Made by a program: the position numbers and the translations under genes | The notes under the pieces: model-generated | Database searches by the model: none | The model's input: the letters and a program-made list of their open reading frames with translations, nothing else | Told to the model about the DNA's origin: nothing | From: Arthrobacter sp. SDTb3-6 | Lineage (GTDB): Bacteria; Actinomycetota; Actinomycetes; Actinomycetales; Micrococcaceae | Direction: 5' to 3' | NCBI RefSeq assembly: GCF_013376095.1 | Contig: NZ_JAAMFN010000013.1 | Location: 1 to 64,000, forward strand | DNA length: 64,000 nt | In this document: positions 63,552-64,000 of the stretch, piece by piece | Numbering within the stretch: position 1 is the first letter of the stretch | How the letters are laid out: each line of letters starts with the position of its first letter

Positions 63552-63893
63552 GCTGGCGGTCTTGCCGATGTTCTCGCTGCCGTCTACATCGTCCAGGATG
63601 TACGGCAACAATTGAGTGCCAGCGGCCTTGTTGTTTGAGTCGGCCATTCGGCCGGCGGCCAGTTGGCACTTCAGTCGGCTGCCCTTGCCGAGGCCGGTAT
63701 TGTCCTCGCCCCGGTCACTGATGCCCCAAAGCGTTATACGCAGGCGTCTCCCATCGCGCAGCTGCCTTTGGAGCGCCCGTTGCTGATGGTCCCCGGCATG
63801 CCAGACATCAGTGTTCCCGAATTTCACTCAGCCGCCTCCGCCGCCGCCCGTGCCGCCGGCGAAAACATCGAGTACTGGTCGTTGGGGGAACGT
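63552..63893 (+). pseudogene. Alpha/beta-hydrolase pseudogene with an in-frame stop
   Basis: In one plus-strand frame the translation GLADVLAAVYIVQDVRQQLS leads to SGLVV, a TGA at 63636-63638, then VGHSAGGQLALQSAALAEAG, later SPIAQLPLERPLLMVPGMPD and ISVPEFHSAASAAARAAGEN. GHSAGG is the nucleophile elbow and PLERPLLMVPGMPDISVP the acid-residue loop of esterases of the BD-FAE/kynurenine-formamidase-like group, in correct order but closer together than in intact enzymes, indicating a deletion between them. The stop, the missing N terminus and loss of similarity after IEYWSLGE show that it is dead. It lies 1.2 kb from the IS110 transposase gene. Confidence 0.65.
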
Positions 63894-64000
63894 TGCCCAC
63901 ACGAAGCAAATAGAACCTCGCTCTCCGCACTGGCCCCCTGCACAGTTGGCGGCCGGCAGAGGACCCCGATGCACCGTCAACGGCACGGGGCCAGGAAGCG

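Overview
The window reads as chromosomal DNA of a high-G+C aerobic actinobacterium, most likely Arthrobacter or a close Micrococcaceae relative. The grounds are C/G-ending codons throughout, many IclR-type regulators, protocatechuate/beta-ketoadipate genes and an actinobacterial-type IS110 element. This placement is an inference from gene content; no rRNA or tRNA gene is present to confirm it. Almost the whole window is catabolic accessory content: seven or eight substrate-specific operons, each beside its own regulator.

Layout. (1) 0-13 kb: pobA with an IclR regulator, then a nine-gene plus-strand cluster matching the Corynebacterium glutamicum cre (4-cresol) pathway. It holds a P450, a split PEP-synthase-like phosphotransferase pair, an SDR, a [2Fe-2S] ferredoxin, a ferredoxin reductase, an HD phosphohydrolase and an aldehyde dehydrogenase. 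The predicted route phosphorylates a phenol, oxidises its para-methyl group, removes the phosphate and oxidises on to 4-hydroxybenzoate, which PobA turns into protocatechuate. (2) 13-20.5 kb: a TehA/SLAC1-like transporter, then a minus-strand operon (MHS transporter, metallo-beta-lactamase-fold hydrolase, and two FAD_binding_2 flavoproteins, one lacking its FAD-binding loop). (3) 20.7-27.9 kb: an IclR regulator and a complete meta-cleavage operon mhpC-A-B-D-F-E for 3-(3-hydroxyphenyl)propionate-type substrates. A nearly identical 16-bp motif precedes both this operon and the divergent transporter operon. (4) 28-35.7 kb: a YheO/DauR-type regulator and an operon (MHS transporter, RidA, D-threonine-aldolase-fold PLP enzyme, D-aminoacylase-type deacylase, KDG kinase, KDPG aldolase, rhodanese) that together would degrade N-acetyl-D-glucosaminate through 2-keto-3-deoxygluconate.

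(5) 35.6-42.3 kb: a RibD-like reductase, a frameshifted FUSC gene with a MarR regulator and a perfect 24-bp palindrome, an amidohydrolase relic, TetR, an APC permease and a serine hydrolase. (6) 42.4-48 kb: a second RibD-like reductase, then a class-III aminotransferase and an acylating semialdehyde dehydrogenase divergent from a PucR/CdaR regulator. (7) 48.4-51.8 kb: thiolase plus 3-oxoadipate CoA-transferase subunits, divergent from an IclR regulator; these complete the protocatechuate branch started by PobA. (8) 52.3-60.9 kb: a CYP199A-like P450 with its VanB-like reductase, IclR, SDR, ALDH, MBL hydrolase and MFS transporter, tied together by a repeated 17-bp inverted-repeat motif (TTTCC-N7-GGAAA). 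(9) 61-64 kb: an IS110-family element followed by decayed DNA that contains an alpha/beta-hydrolase pseudogene.

Regions 1 and 7 can act in series (cresol, 4-hydroxybenzoate, protocatechuate, beta-ketoadipate, succinyl-CoA + acetyl-CoA), although the ring-cleavage genes lie outside the window. Decay is visible at several places (HD relic, deleted flavoprotein, FUSC frameshift, amidohydrolase and hydrolase relics), as expected of an accessory island under turnover.
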